A stretch of 12,353 nt of DNA from an uncultured Austwickia sp. (lineage in GTDB: Bacteria > Actinomycetota > Actinomycetes > Actinomycetales > Dermatophilaceae), in contig CAKUSI010000083.1 of the NCBI GenBank assembly GCA_934678955.1, positions 1 to 12,353 of the forward strand, given 5' to 3'. Positions within the stretch are counted from its first letter, which is position 1; every line of letters starts with the position of its first letter. The position numbers and the translations under genes were made by a program. The notes beneath the pieces were generated by a model that saw only the letters and a list, made by a program, of their open reading frames with translations, was not told where the DNA came from and ran no database searches. Of this stretch, positions 1 to 5,191 are shown piece by piece.

Positions 1-393
1 GTACACCAGCTCTGTGACCGTCCTGCCGCTGTGGCCGACCAACCGCGAGATGTCATCGAGGCTCATCCCCGAATCCGACAGCAGCGAGACGAACGAGTGC
101 CGCAACTCCCGAGGCGTCCAGGCAGCCGAGTCGAGACCCGGCACCTGATCCAGAGCGGCGCGGAAGGAACGCCGAGCGCTGTCCTTGTCCATCAGCCGGC
201 CCGTGATCGTCGGGAACACGTAGTCGTTCTCCTGCCACCGATCGCCGGCCGTGCTCCGCTCCCCCGCCAACACGTCGCGCTGGTCGTGGAATGCGCTCAC
301 GCACCGGACGGGCAAGGCGAGAGTACGGCGTGACCTTCGTGTCTTGGTGTCACCCGTGCGACGCACCGAACGTGGTCCCACGTTCGCCCTTCG
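1..393 (-). pseudogene. Tyrosine recombinase (phage-type integrase), C-terminal fragment
   Basis: The minus-strand frame ending at base 1 reads as the C-terminal catalytic part of a tyrosine site-specific recombinase, which cuts and rejoins DNA during integration of phages and integrative plasmids. Seen: a TKT-RRSRTLALP segment (about 320-345), a YVFPT segment, then TPRELRHSF (box II Arg and His), GMSLDDISRLVGHSG with the second conserved His, and TELVY, whose last residue, encoded by bases 1-3, aligns with the catalytic Tyr. The window edge cuts off the end. An in-frame stop at 394-396 lies just upstream of the conserved part, so the N-terminal core-binding domain and the segment holding catalytic Arg I are absent. 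GTG codons at 379-381 and 364-366 have no clear ribosome site. I read it as a truncated remnant. A frameshifted N-terminal half was not found in 397-599. Confidence 0.8.
367..386. promoter_or_regulatory. Perfect 9-bp inverted repeat, 2-bp spacer (candidate operator or recombination site)
   Basis: The arms CGAACGTGG (367-375) and CCACGTTCG (378-386) are exact reverse complements separated by TC. The dyad sits at the broken 5' edge of the integrase fragment. It overlaps the place where a -35 element would lie for the TATAGT hexamer at 395-400. Dimeric regulators and some recombinases bind sites of this shape; which one applies here is unknown. Confidence 0.45.
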
Positions 394-394
394 C

Positions 395-400
395 TATAGT
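395..400 (+). promoter_or_regulatory. Candidate -10 element TATAGT
   Basis: TATAGT is an A/T island in GC-rich DNA and fits the actinobacterial -10 pattern TAnnnT. The hexamer 17 bp upstream (372-377, GTGGTC) is a poor -35 but lies inside the perfect dyad at 367-386, a typical repressor layout. A transcript would start near 407, at the foot of the hairpin at 412-451. The call rests only on pattern. Confidence 0.25.
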
Positions 401-599
401 CTTCGGTGAAGACCCCGGAACGATCCCTGGCTCAGGCCACATCGCCGGGGTTTCGTCATGAGGGTGCCGATGGAGCTCTGGGAGTTCGTCTCCAAGAGCA
501 CGTGAGCCTTTCCATGACCTCTAACATCTCACTTCACCCTGACAGCAAGTGGGCTGAGGCTGGCCCGCGTGCGACCGCCTGGTCGGCCACCACCGTGGC
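397..599. other. Non-coding stretch between integrase fragment and hydrolase
   Basis: No convincing gene on either strand. It holds the hairpins described above and a segment around 510-545 that is visibly richer in A/T than its surroundings. At 585-600 there is an exact GGCCAC-cacc-GTGGCC hairpin touching the stop codon of the minus-strand hydrolase, but no T-run follows it on the minus strand. A 15-codon plus-strand reading (458-505) and an 18-codon minus-strand reading exist, but neither has a ribosome site. Confidence 0.5.
412..451 (+). terminator. Nested hairpin, possible rho-independent terminator or attenuator
   Basis: Outer stem ACCCCGG (412-418) pairs with CCGGGGT (445-451). A middle stem CGAT (421-424) pairs with ATCG (441-444). 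An inner stem TGGC (428-431) pairs with GCCA (436-439) around loop TCAG. All three are collinear and separated by small bulges. TT follows on the plus strand, giving a short T-run. A second small dyad, GTCTTC-GGT-GAAGAC (399-413), abuts and overlaps the base. It could end rightward transcription or form a small structured RNA. Confidence 0.4.
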
Positions 600-1262
600 C
601 TACTCCCGGTTGGCCACTTCCGCGACGGCCCCGACCAGCTCCTCGAGGCGCATGACCTGGCCGGTCGAGCGAGCGACCTGGCGCATGGCCTGGACGTGCA
701 GGTCCTCGGAGTAGTCGGCCACGGCGTCGCACACCACGAACACCTCCACGTCGTGGGCCAACGCATCGAACGTGGTGGCCAGGATCCCCTGCCCCGCGAA
801 CACGCCCACGATCACCAACTGATCGCGTCCCCGCCGCCGCAGTTCCACCGCCAGGTCCGTCGCGAAGAACGCGCTCAGGCTGCGCTTGCGCACCCACGGC
901 ACCTCCTCGGCGTGCAGTTCGGCCAGGCAGGAGGTCCGCGCGTCGCCACGCCCAGGACCGAGACCCCACAGACGCCCCCCGAGACCGCGCTGCTCCGGGT
1001 GGTCGGCGGGCCGAGGCGCCGACGCGATCACCGGTACGCCCCGCGACCCCGCCCAGGCGATGACGCCGCGGCTCCCCTCGATCACGGACGCTCGGGCCAG
1101 CGGGCCGAGCAGCTGCACGTAATACGGCAGCAGGTCATGGACGAGCACCGCGCACCGGGCGGGTTCGAGGGACCACCCCAGCTCGCCGTCCTCGGTCGTG
1201 ATCCGTGACGGGTCGTAATCGACAACCTGCACCCGGAACGTCGGCGTCGTCGGCTCACTCAT
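600..1262 (-). CDS. Isochorismatase-family hydrolase (PhzD/EntB-like), cysteine-less
   Basis: A 220-residue protein of the isochorismatase fold. Members split the vinyl ether of isochorismate or amino-deoxyisochorismate, or hydrolyse amides. Seen: the fold-start Asp in AVLVHDLLPYYV (D43), a WGLGPG segment near 99-104 matching the EntB region MWGPGL, the Lys-bearing VRKRSLSAF (K126), and VGVFAGQGILATTFDA followed by VVCDAVADYS. By alignment from memory, the catalytic Cys of cysteine hydrolases is Ile160 here, as PhzD also lacks it. A Gln conserved in the EntB/PhzD AQP motif is Pro83. The ATG at 1262 was chosen over upstream in-frame starts because GGGG precedes it at normal spacing and the protein then has the usual family length. 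It is divergent from the alpha/beta hydrolase. No isochorismate synthase is nearby, so the substrate is unknown. Confidence 0.8.
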   Translation of the reverse strand: MSEPTTPTFRVQVVDYDPSRITTEDGELGWSLEPARCAVLVHDLLPYYVQLLGPLARASVIEGSRGVIAWAGSRGVPVIASAPRPADHPEQRGLGGRLWGLGPGRGDARTSCLAELHAEEVPWVRKRSLSAFFATDLAVELRRRGRDQLVIVGVFAGQGILATTFDALAHDVEVFVVCDAVADYSEDLHVQAMRQVARSTGQVMRLEELVGAVAEVANRE

Positions 1263-1273
1263 CTTCGTGTCCC

Positions 1274-1315
1274 CCAGTGCAACTCGACCAGTGCAACTCG
1301 ACCAGTGCAACTCGA
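1274..1315. repeat. Three perfect tandem copies of a 14-bp unit
   Basis: The unit CCAGTGCAACTCGA occurs exactly three times head to tail (1274-1287, 1288-1301, 1302-1315). The array begins 12 bp upstream of the start codon of the minus-strand hydrolase, in its leader region. Non-coding short iterons so close to a start are typical of regulator-binding arrays. They could also be slipped-strand expansion. No matching copy lies elsewhere in the window. Confidence 0.8.
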
Positions 1316-1387
1316 CGTCGAGCAAGGAATCCGTGGTGCGGAGAACCGCAGGGTCCCATGGGAACTGCGCCCGGCACCAGCCCTGAA

Positions 1388-1399
1388 CGGTGATCACCG
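1388..1399. promoter_or_regulatory. 12-bp palindrome CGGTGATCACCG, candidate operator
   Basis: A perfect palindrome midway in the divergent intergenic region (1263-1506). A second near-palindrome centred on TCCCATGGGA (1354-1363) lies 24 bp to the left. The position between two divergent enzyme genes suits a shared operator, but no local regulator gene is present to pair with it. Confidence 0.35.
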
Positions 1400-1506
1400 G
1401 CGACGGCGCAGCGCGCCATACCGGCGGGGGCGCAGGACTGGGGGGCCGGGGCAGCCTGCCGATAGTGAAGGCGACCAAATCTGCTGGACCATACCCGAGG
1501 TGAAAG

Positions 1507-2412
1507 ATGACCCGTTCCGAGTGGAGCCTGCCCGTGGACGGCGGCCTGATCGGCGGCGTCCGGTCCGAGGGCGACGGCCCGGACCTGCTGTTCGTGCCCA
1601 ACGTCGGCGCCTCGGCGATGACCTGGTCCACCGTGCTGGGCCACCTCGAGGGGCTCAACACCGTGGCCCTCGACCTGCGCGGGCACGCGCGCAGCGTCAC
1701 GGCCCCGCTCCTCACCTCGGAGGAGACCTGGCGCGACATCGTCGCGACCATCGAGGGTCTGGACCTGCGCCGGCCGGTCGTCGTCGGGCACACGACCGGC
1801 GGTTTCCTGGCCCTCGCCGCGGCGGCGGATCGCCCCGACCTGATCTCCGCCGTCGTCACGATCGAGGCGGCGCTGTTGGACGCGCCCCGCTCCGTGGTCC
1901 ACGCCTACCTCCAGCAGGTCTACTTGCCCGAGGTCATCCAGACCATCGCGCAGCGGTTCGACCTGGGACGGATCTACCGCACTCAGGACGAGGTCGACGC
2001 GGCAGTTGCGACGCACCAGAACTCCGCCGCGCGGGACTGGATCCTCAACGAGGTCCCCGACGACATCGGCGAGGAGATCCGCTATTCGATCGTCGACCGC
2101 GGCGACGGCACCTGGCTGCGCACACCGGAGCTGACGGCCATGATGGCGGCGCACACCCTGCAGATCGACGCCACGTACTATCCCAGCGCCGACCTCTACC
2201 GCCAGGTCCCGCTGCCGATCCACGTCGTCCAGGTCGAGGACGGACTCAGCGTGATCCCCCCGCACCAGGAGGCGCAGCTGCAGGCCGAGCTGTCCCACCT
2301 GACCTTCCACCACCTGGGTGGCGGCCACCTCGCGCACCGCTCGCATGCGGACGAGCTGGCCATCATCATCGCGCGGGCGTCGGCGGCAGCCCACCGGATC
2401 GTCCGCAGCTGA
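1507..2412 (+). CDS. Alpha/beta-fold hydrolase with Thr at the nucleophile position
   Basis: A 301-residue single-domain alpha/beta hydrolase. Such enzymes hydrolyse esters, lactones, epoxides or C-C bonds in the cytoplasm; the substrate here is unknown. Seen: LLFVPNVGAS (residues 27-36) in the place of the HG oxyanion loop, VALDLRGHARS (53-63), the nucleophile elbow VVVGHTTGG (91-99), VVQVEDGLS (240-248) with the likely acid D245, and GGGHLAH (271-277) with the catalytic H274. The elbow normally reads G-x-S-x-G; here the third position is Thr96. Since the other triad members are kept, the protein may use Thr, be slow, or serve binding rather than catalysis. The ATG at 1507 follows GAGGTGAAAG, a good ribosome site. 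The gene ends where a damaged antitoxin reading frame begins. Confidence 0.85.
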   Translation: MTRSEWSLPVDGGLIGGVRSEGDGPDLLFVPNVGASAMTWSTVLGHLEGLNTVALDLRGHARSVTAPLLTSEETWRDIVATIEGLDLRRPVVVGHTTGGFLALAAAADRPDLISAVVTIEAALLDAPRSVVHAYLQQVYLPEVIQTIAQRFDLGRIYRTQDEVDAAVATHQNSAARDWILNEVPDDIGEEIRYSIVDRGDGTWLRTPELTAMMAAHTLQIDATYYPSADLYRQVPLPIHVVQVEDGLSVIPPHQEAQLQAELSHLTFHHLGGGHLAHRSHADELAIIIARASAAAHRIVRS

Positions 2413-2445
2413 GGTCTGCAGCCCACAGTCATCGCCGACCTGACG

Positions 2446-2574
2446 ATGCGTGGTCTCGCCCAACTGGATGCCCCCGTCCAGCTCACGCGCGATGCCCGCT
2501 CCGGCCTCCCAGTCCTCTCCATGGGACGACGCGTCACAGCCGCCGACGTCGCCGACTTGTTGGACGACGAGTGA
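2446..2574 (+). CDS. VapB-like antitoxin, N-terminally shortened
   Basis: A 42-codon frame reads MRGLAQLDAPVQL, then RDARSGLPVLSMGRRVTAAD and ends DLLDDE. The RD-x-x-x-GLPVL-x-x-GR-x-VT segment is the typical C-terminal part of actinobacterial VapB antitoxins, the part that wraps round and blocks the VapC toxin. The frame is open upstream to 2413 and reads TVIADLTMRGLAQL, resembling the second helix of a ribbon-helix-helix domain. The frame then closes at 2410-2412, the stop codon of the preceding hydrolase. The beta strand and first helix needed for DNA binding are therefore gone, and no good ribosome site precedes the ATG. Its stop overlaps the VapC start (GTGA, 2571-2574), as in intact pairs. 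It may be a truncated but still neutralising antitoxin, or a dead remnant. Confidence 0.6.
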   Translation: MRGLAQLDAPVQLTRDARSGLPVLSMGRRVTAADVADLLDDE

Positions 2575-2990
2575 GTGCGTTCCTCCTGGACGCCAACGTG
2601 CTGATCGCGCTGACCGTCGCGGAGCACGAACACCACGATCGCGCCAGCGCATGGTTGGCGGGCGTCGACGAGTTTGCGCTCTGCCCGATGGTCGAGGGAG
2701 CGTTCAGCCGCTTCCTCCTCCGGATGGGCGAGCCACCGCAGACCGCCATCACGCTCCTCGCGGCGGTGAAAGCGCACCCCAAGGCCCGCTTCTGGCCCGA
2801 CGACGTCTCGTACGCGGGCATCGACTATGACGGCGTGCGGGGCCATCGTCAGGTCACGGACGTCTACCTCGCCGATCTCGCCGCCCGGCACAGCGGCGCG
2901 CTGGCCACCCTGGACGAAGGGCTGCCCGCGCTCCGACCCACTCGGACGCGGCTCGTGCCCGCGCCGGCACCACAAGGACCGGGGACCTGA
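2571..2990 (+). CDS. vapC: PIN-domain ribonuclease toxin, VapC family
   Basis: A 139-residue PIN-domain protein. VapC toxins are Mg-dependent ribonucleases that cut tRNA or rRNA and stop growth when not held by VapB. Seen: FLLDANVLIAL (D7), MVEGAFSRFLLR (E42), QVTDVYLADLAARH (D97) and ALATLDEGL (D115), the four acidic positions expected for metal binding, so the active site looks intact. Length is normal. The GTG at 2571 is preferred because it overlaps the antitoxin stop by four bases, the usual translational coupling, and because homologues begin a few residues before LLDAN. A much longer open frame upstream is out-of-frame reading of the hydrolase and is not coding. An active toxin beside a shortened antitoxin is unusual. 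Confidence 0.9.
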   Translation: MSAFLLDANVLIALTVAEHEHHDRASAWLAGVDEFALCPMVEGAFSRFLLRMGEPPQTAITLLAAVKAHPKARFWPDDVSYAGIDYDGVRGHRQVTDVYLADLAARHSGALATLDEGLPALRPTRTRLVPAPAPQGPGT

Positions 2991-3027
2991 GAGCCAGGTT
3001 GGGGACGTGATCGGCGTTGGGACCTGA
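2982..3027 (+). repeat. Three imperfect direct repeats, GGGACsTGA
   Basis: GGGACCTGA (2982-2990, containing the vapC stop), GGGACGTGA (3002-3010) and GGGACCTGA (3019-3027) recur with 20- and 17-bp steps. They lie at the 3' end of the toxin locus and ahead of the SDR gene. They may be footprints of past insertion or a binding array; nothing else identifies them. Confidence 0.4.
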
Positions 3028-3119
3028 CCCACGTCGTCGCGCTCTGGGGTGGCGGAGTCCGGTCGCCGGATCGTACGGTCGAAGAGAGGTACGTCACACC
3101 GGCGAACGGGGGGTCGGAC

Positions 3120-3872
3120 ATGAGCGAATTCGAGGGCAAGGTCGCGCTGGTCACGGGCGGCGGCTCGGGCATCGGCGAGGCCTGCGCGAAGGATCTGGCG
3201 GCACAGGGCGCCACCGTGGTGGTGACGGACATCGACCTGGCCGGAGCCGAGCGCGTGCTCGCCGACATCCAACAGGCCGGCGGACGTGGCTCCGCCCTGC
3301 GGCAGGACGCCGTCGTGGCGGAGCAACACGAGGCGGTCGTGCAGCAGATCGTGGAGGAGTACGGCGCGCTGCACCTGGCCGTCAACAACGCCGGGGTCGG
3401 GGCGGGGCCGGAGGCCGCCGGTGAGCTCGACCTGGGCGACTGGCAACGCGTGATCGACATCAACCTCAACGGCGTGCTCTATGGGATGCGCTACCAGCTG
3501 CCCGCCCTCGAGGCGGCCGGCGGCGGCGCCATCGTCAACATGACGTCGATCCACGGGCTCGTGGCCACGGGCCTGGGCGCTTCCGCCTACACGGCCGCCA
3601 AGCACGGCGTCGTCGGCCTCACCCGTCAGGCGGGCGTCGATTACGGGCCGCGCGGCGTCCGCGTGAATGCCGTCGGGCCCGCGTATATCGACACCCCGCT
3701 CCTTCGCGACCTCTCCGACGACGTCCGCGCGGCGATCATCGCGAAGCACCCCATCGGCCGGTTGGGCCGCGCCGACGAGGTCGCGTCCCTGGTCAGCTTC
3801 CTGCTCTCGAAGCGGGCCTCGTTCATCACCGGCGCGTACTTCCTGGTGGACGGCGGGTACACCGCGCTCTGA
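3120..3872 (+). CDS. Classical short-chain dehydrogenase/reductase (SDR, FabG-like)
   Basis: A 250-residue NAD(P)-dependent oxidoreductase of the classical SDR type, which interconverts alcohols and ketones; the substrate is not evident. Seen: cofactor motif TGGGSGIG (12-19), acidic D37 at the end of the second strand (VVVTDID), which usually favours NAD(H) over NADP(H), NNAG (89-92), and the catalytic tetrad N115, S143 (MTSIHG), Y157 and K161 (YTAAK). [12 protein letters not shown] follows, and the C-terminal [17 protein letters not shown] closes a full-length domain. The ATG at 3120 is preceded by GGGGGG at about 6 bases. It is transcribed alone, convergent with the alkyltransferase gene, and separated from vapC by about 130 bp. 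FabG, a sugar dehydrogenase and a steroid dehydrogenase are all possible by family. Confidence 0.9.
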   Translation: MSEFEGKVALVTGGGSGIGEACAKDLAAQGATVVVTDIDLAGAERVLADIQQAGGRGSALRQDAVVAEQHEAVVQQIVEEYGALHLAVNNAGVGAGPEAAGELDLGDWQRVIDINLNGVLYGMRYQLPALEAAGGGAIVNMTSIHGLVATGLGASAYTAAKHGVVGLTRQAGVDYGPRGVRVNAVGPAYIDTPLLRDLSDDVRAAIIAKHPIGRLGRADEVASLVSFLLSKRASFITGAYFLVDGGYTAL

Positions 3873-3887
3873 CGCCGCAGCCTCCGG

Positions 3888-3934
3888 CCGGGCGAAGTCG
3901 TGCGTCGGGGAAACGGCCGTACGCCGTCGCCCGG
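3888..3934. terminator. Possible bidirectional terminator hairpin
   Basis: CCGGGCGA (3888-3895) and TCGCCCGG (3927-3934) are exact reverse complements around a 31-base loop that holds a further dyad (CGGC-CGTACG-CCG). It lies between the convergent SDR and alkyltransferase genes, where a shared terminator is expected. There is no T-run on either strand, so this is weak. Confidence 0.25.
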
Positions 3935-3955
3935 GCCGGGAACGCTCGGCGAGGC

Positions 3956-4639
3956 CTACGCAGCCGACTCCAGGTGCAACAGCAGCGACTTGGCCTCCAG
4001 CCCGCCCAGGTAGCCCCCGAGCGAGCCGTCGCTGCGCACCACCCGGTGACAGGGCAGCACGATCGGCAGGGGGTTGGTCGCGCAGGCGGTGCCGACGGCG
4101 CGGACGGCGCCCGGGCGGCCGACGCGTGCGGCCACATCGCGGTAGCTGGCGGTCTGCCCGTAACCGATCTCCGGCAGGTGAGTCTGCACCAGCTGGCGGA
4201 ACCCCCGCGACAGCGACAGGTCGACCGCCAGGTCGAACTCTCGGCGACGCCCGGCGAAGTACTCGTCGAGTTCACGCGCCGCCTGGTCCAGGCGCTGCGG
4301 CGCGCGCAGGACGCGCGGGCTGAGCTTCTCGCTGAGAGTCGCCAGCACCGAATCGATGCCCTCGGAGCCGAAGGCGACCCGGACCAGCCCCCGCGGGGTG
4401 GCGGCGAGCAGCAGAGCGCCGATGGGCGAGTCGACTGTCGTGTACGCGACGTCCAGCAGGTCGGCGCCCTCGGCGTCCCGCGCCAGGCGGCGGCGCAGCC
4501 GGCCCAGGGTATCGGCGTCGACAGGCGTTGACAGCAGGGCGGACACCGGCTCCGGGGAGGCGTCGTTCAGAGGTATGTCGCTGACGTCGAGAAGTACGTC
4601 ATTCAGCTCCTGTGGGGTGCCGTTCACATGGGTGTTCAT
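3956..4639 (-). CDS. ogt: Methylated-DNA--protein-cysteine methyltransferase (Ogt/MGMT type) with N-terminal extension
   Basis: A 227-residue suicide DNA-repair protein that moves methyl groups from O6-methylguanine (and O4-methylthymine) to its own cysteine. Seen: the N-terminal Ogt subdomain from about residue 66 (YTTVDSPIGALLLAATPRGLVRVAF), then FRQLVQTHLPEIGYGQTASY, RPGAVRAVGTACATNPLPI and the active-site box PCHRVV with acceptor Cys197, followed by GSLGGYLGG. About 65 residues precede the catalytic part; they are acidic then Arg-rich, match no domain I know, and lengthen the protein beyond ordinary Ogt (about 165-180 residues). The ATG at 4639 is fixed by AAGGAG seven bases upstream and by overlap with the sigma-factor stop (TGATG). 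Such coupling makes the enzyme part of that sigma factor's operon. Confidence 0.93.
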   Translation of the reverse strand: MNTHVNGTPQELNDVLLDVSDIPLNDASPEPVSALLSTPVDADTLGRLRRRLARDAEGADLLDVAYTTVDSPIGALLLAATPRGLVRVAFGSEGIDSVLATLSEKLSPRVLRAPQRLDQAARELDEYFAGRRREFDLAVDLSLSRGFRQLVQTHLPEIGYGQTASYRDVAARVGRPGAVRAVGTACATNPLPIVLPCHRVVRSDGSLGGYLGGLEAKSLLLHLESAA

Positions 4640-5127
4640 CAGGATGCTCCTTGCGTCATCGCGTCCGTATGGCGTCGCCGGAGGTTGCGGATCCCGTCGG
4701 CGCAGGCCCGTCGCGCGGCGTCGGTGCTGCCGCCCATGATCTCGGCGACCTCGGCGAAAGGCAGGCCGGCCAGGTAGCGGTAGGCCACCGCGTGCCGCTG
4801 CCGATCCGGAAGGGCGCCCACCGCGGCCCACAGGTCGGGGTCACCGGCGCCGGGGACGCCCGCCGCCGCTGGCCCCTCCGGCAGCACCTCCACCGGCAGC
4901 GGGTGGCGCCTCGCCGCCCGCACCACGTCGATCGCCTTGCGGTGGGCGATGGTCACGAGCCACGCTTCCACGTTGGCCGTCTCGGGCAGATCGGGGTAGG
5001 CGCGCATCGCCGCCAGGAACGTCTCCGACCACGCGTCCTCGGCGTCCTGCGGGCCCACGACGGCCCGGCAGACGCGCAGCACCCTGGCGCCGTGCTCCTG
5101 GACGACCTGCTCGAACGGTCGCTTCAT
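4639..5127 (-). CDS. ECF-type RNA polymerase sigma factor
   Basis: A 162-residue sigma-70 family protein with only regions 2 and 4, the layout of extracytoplasmic-function sigma factors that direct RNA polymerase to stress promoters. Seen: region 2 at about residues 4-70 (FEQVVQEHGARVLRVCRAVVG, DAEDAWSETFLAAMR, VEAWLVTIAHRKAIDVVR), a short Pro/Ala linker, and region 4 at about 95-152 (LPDRQRHAVAYRYLAGLPFAEVAEIMG plus the recognition helix with STDAARRACADGIRNLRRR). The ATG at 5127 has AGGAG five bases upstream, preferred over an in-frame start 18 codons earlier that lacks one. No separate anti-sigma gene follows; the next gene is the alkyltransferase, translationally coupled. The pairing suggests a role in the alkylation response; that is inference. 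Confidence 0.92.
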   Translation of the reverse strand: MKRPFEQVVQEHGARVLRVCRAVVGPQDAEDAWSETFLAAMRAYPDLPETANVEAWLVTIAHRKAIDVVRAARRHPLPVEVLPEGPAAAGVPGAGDPDLWAAVGALPDRQRHAVAYRYLAGLPFAEVAEIMGGSTDAARRACADGIRNLRRRHTDAMTQGAS

Positions 5128-5165
5128 CTCCACTCCTGGAAGACGCGCCCGCGGCGGCAAACGTG

Positions 5166-5191
5166 AGATCGCCCACCACAACGGCCGGTTC
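5166..5191 (-). promoter_or_regulatory. Candidate ECF promoter upstream of the sigma factor gene
   Basis: On the minus strand GAACC (5191-5187) is followed after 15 bp by CGATCT (5171-5166), resembling the GAAC-type -35 and CG-type -10 elements of ECF sigma factors, many of which drive their own genes. It lies about 40-60 bp before the ATG at 5127. The spacing is slightly short and the -10 is not canonical, so this is tentative. Confidence 0.2.

Larger units (their letters stand above)
1263..1506. other. Divergent intergenic region controlling both hydrolase genes
   Basis: This 244-bp non-coding segment must hold the promoters for the minus-strand isochorismatase-like gene and the plus-strand alpha/beta hydrolase. 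It contains the 14-bp iterons, two palindromes and a G-rich run (1425-1457). No hexamer pair close to a sigma-70 consensus was recognised. The plus gene has a ribosome site GAGGTG just upstream of its ATG. Confidence 0.6.

Noticed and set aside
367..386. SOS (LexA) box
   Set aside because: Actinobacterial LexA sites have CGAAC and GTTCG separated by 4 bp; here they are separated by 10 bp.
458..505. 14-residue leader peptide after the nested hairpin
   Set aside because: There is no ribosome site and no downstream gene on the same strand for it to regulate.
585..600. Rho-independent terminator of the isochorismatase-like gene
   Set aside because: The GGCCAC/GTGGCC stem overlaps the stop codon and is not followed by a T-run on the minus strand.
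1274..1315. CRISPR array
   Set aside because: The 14-bp units are directly abutting with no spacers and no cas genes nearby.
1255..2652. Long minus-strand open frame (465 codons) opposite the alpha/beta hydrolase
   Set aside because: It is antisense to a gene with clear motifs, has no recognisable domain, and has shadow-type composition.
1305..2990. Very long plus-strand open frame (561 codons)
   Set aside because: It overlaps the alpha/beta hydrolase in another frame and has Arg/Pro/His-rich shadow composition. Only its last 139 codons, the VapC toxin, are real.
2196..3749. Long minus-strand open frame (517 codons) opposite vapC and the SDR gene
   Set aside because: It runs antisense across two well-supported genes and their spacer. 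High-GC DNA often leaves such frames open by chance.
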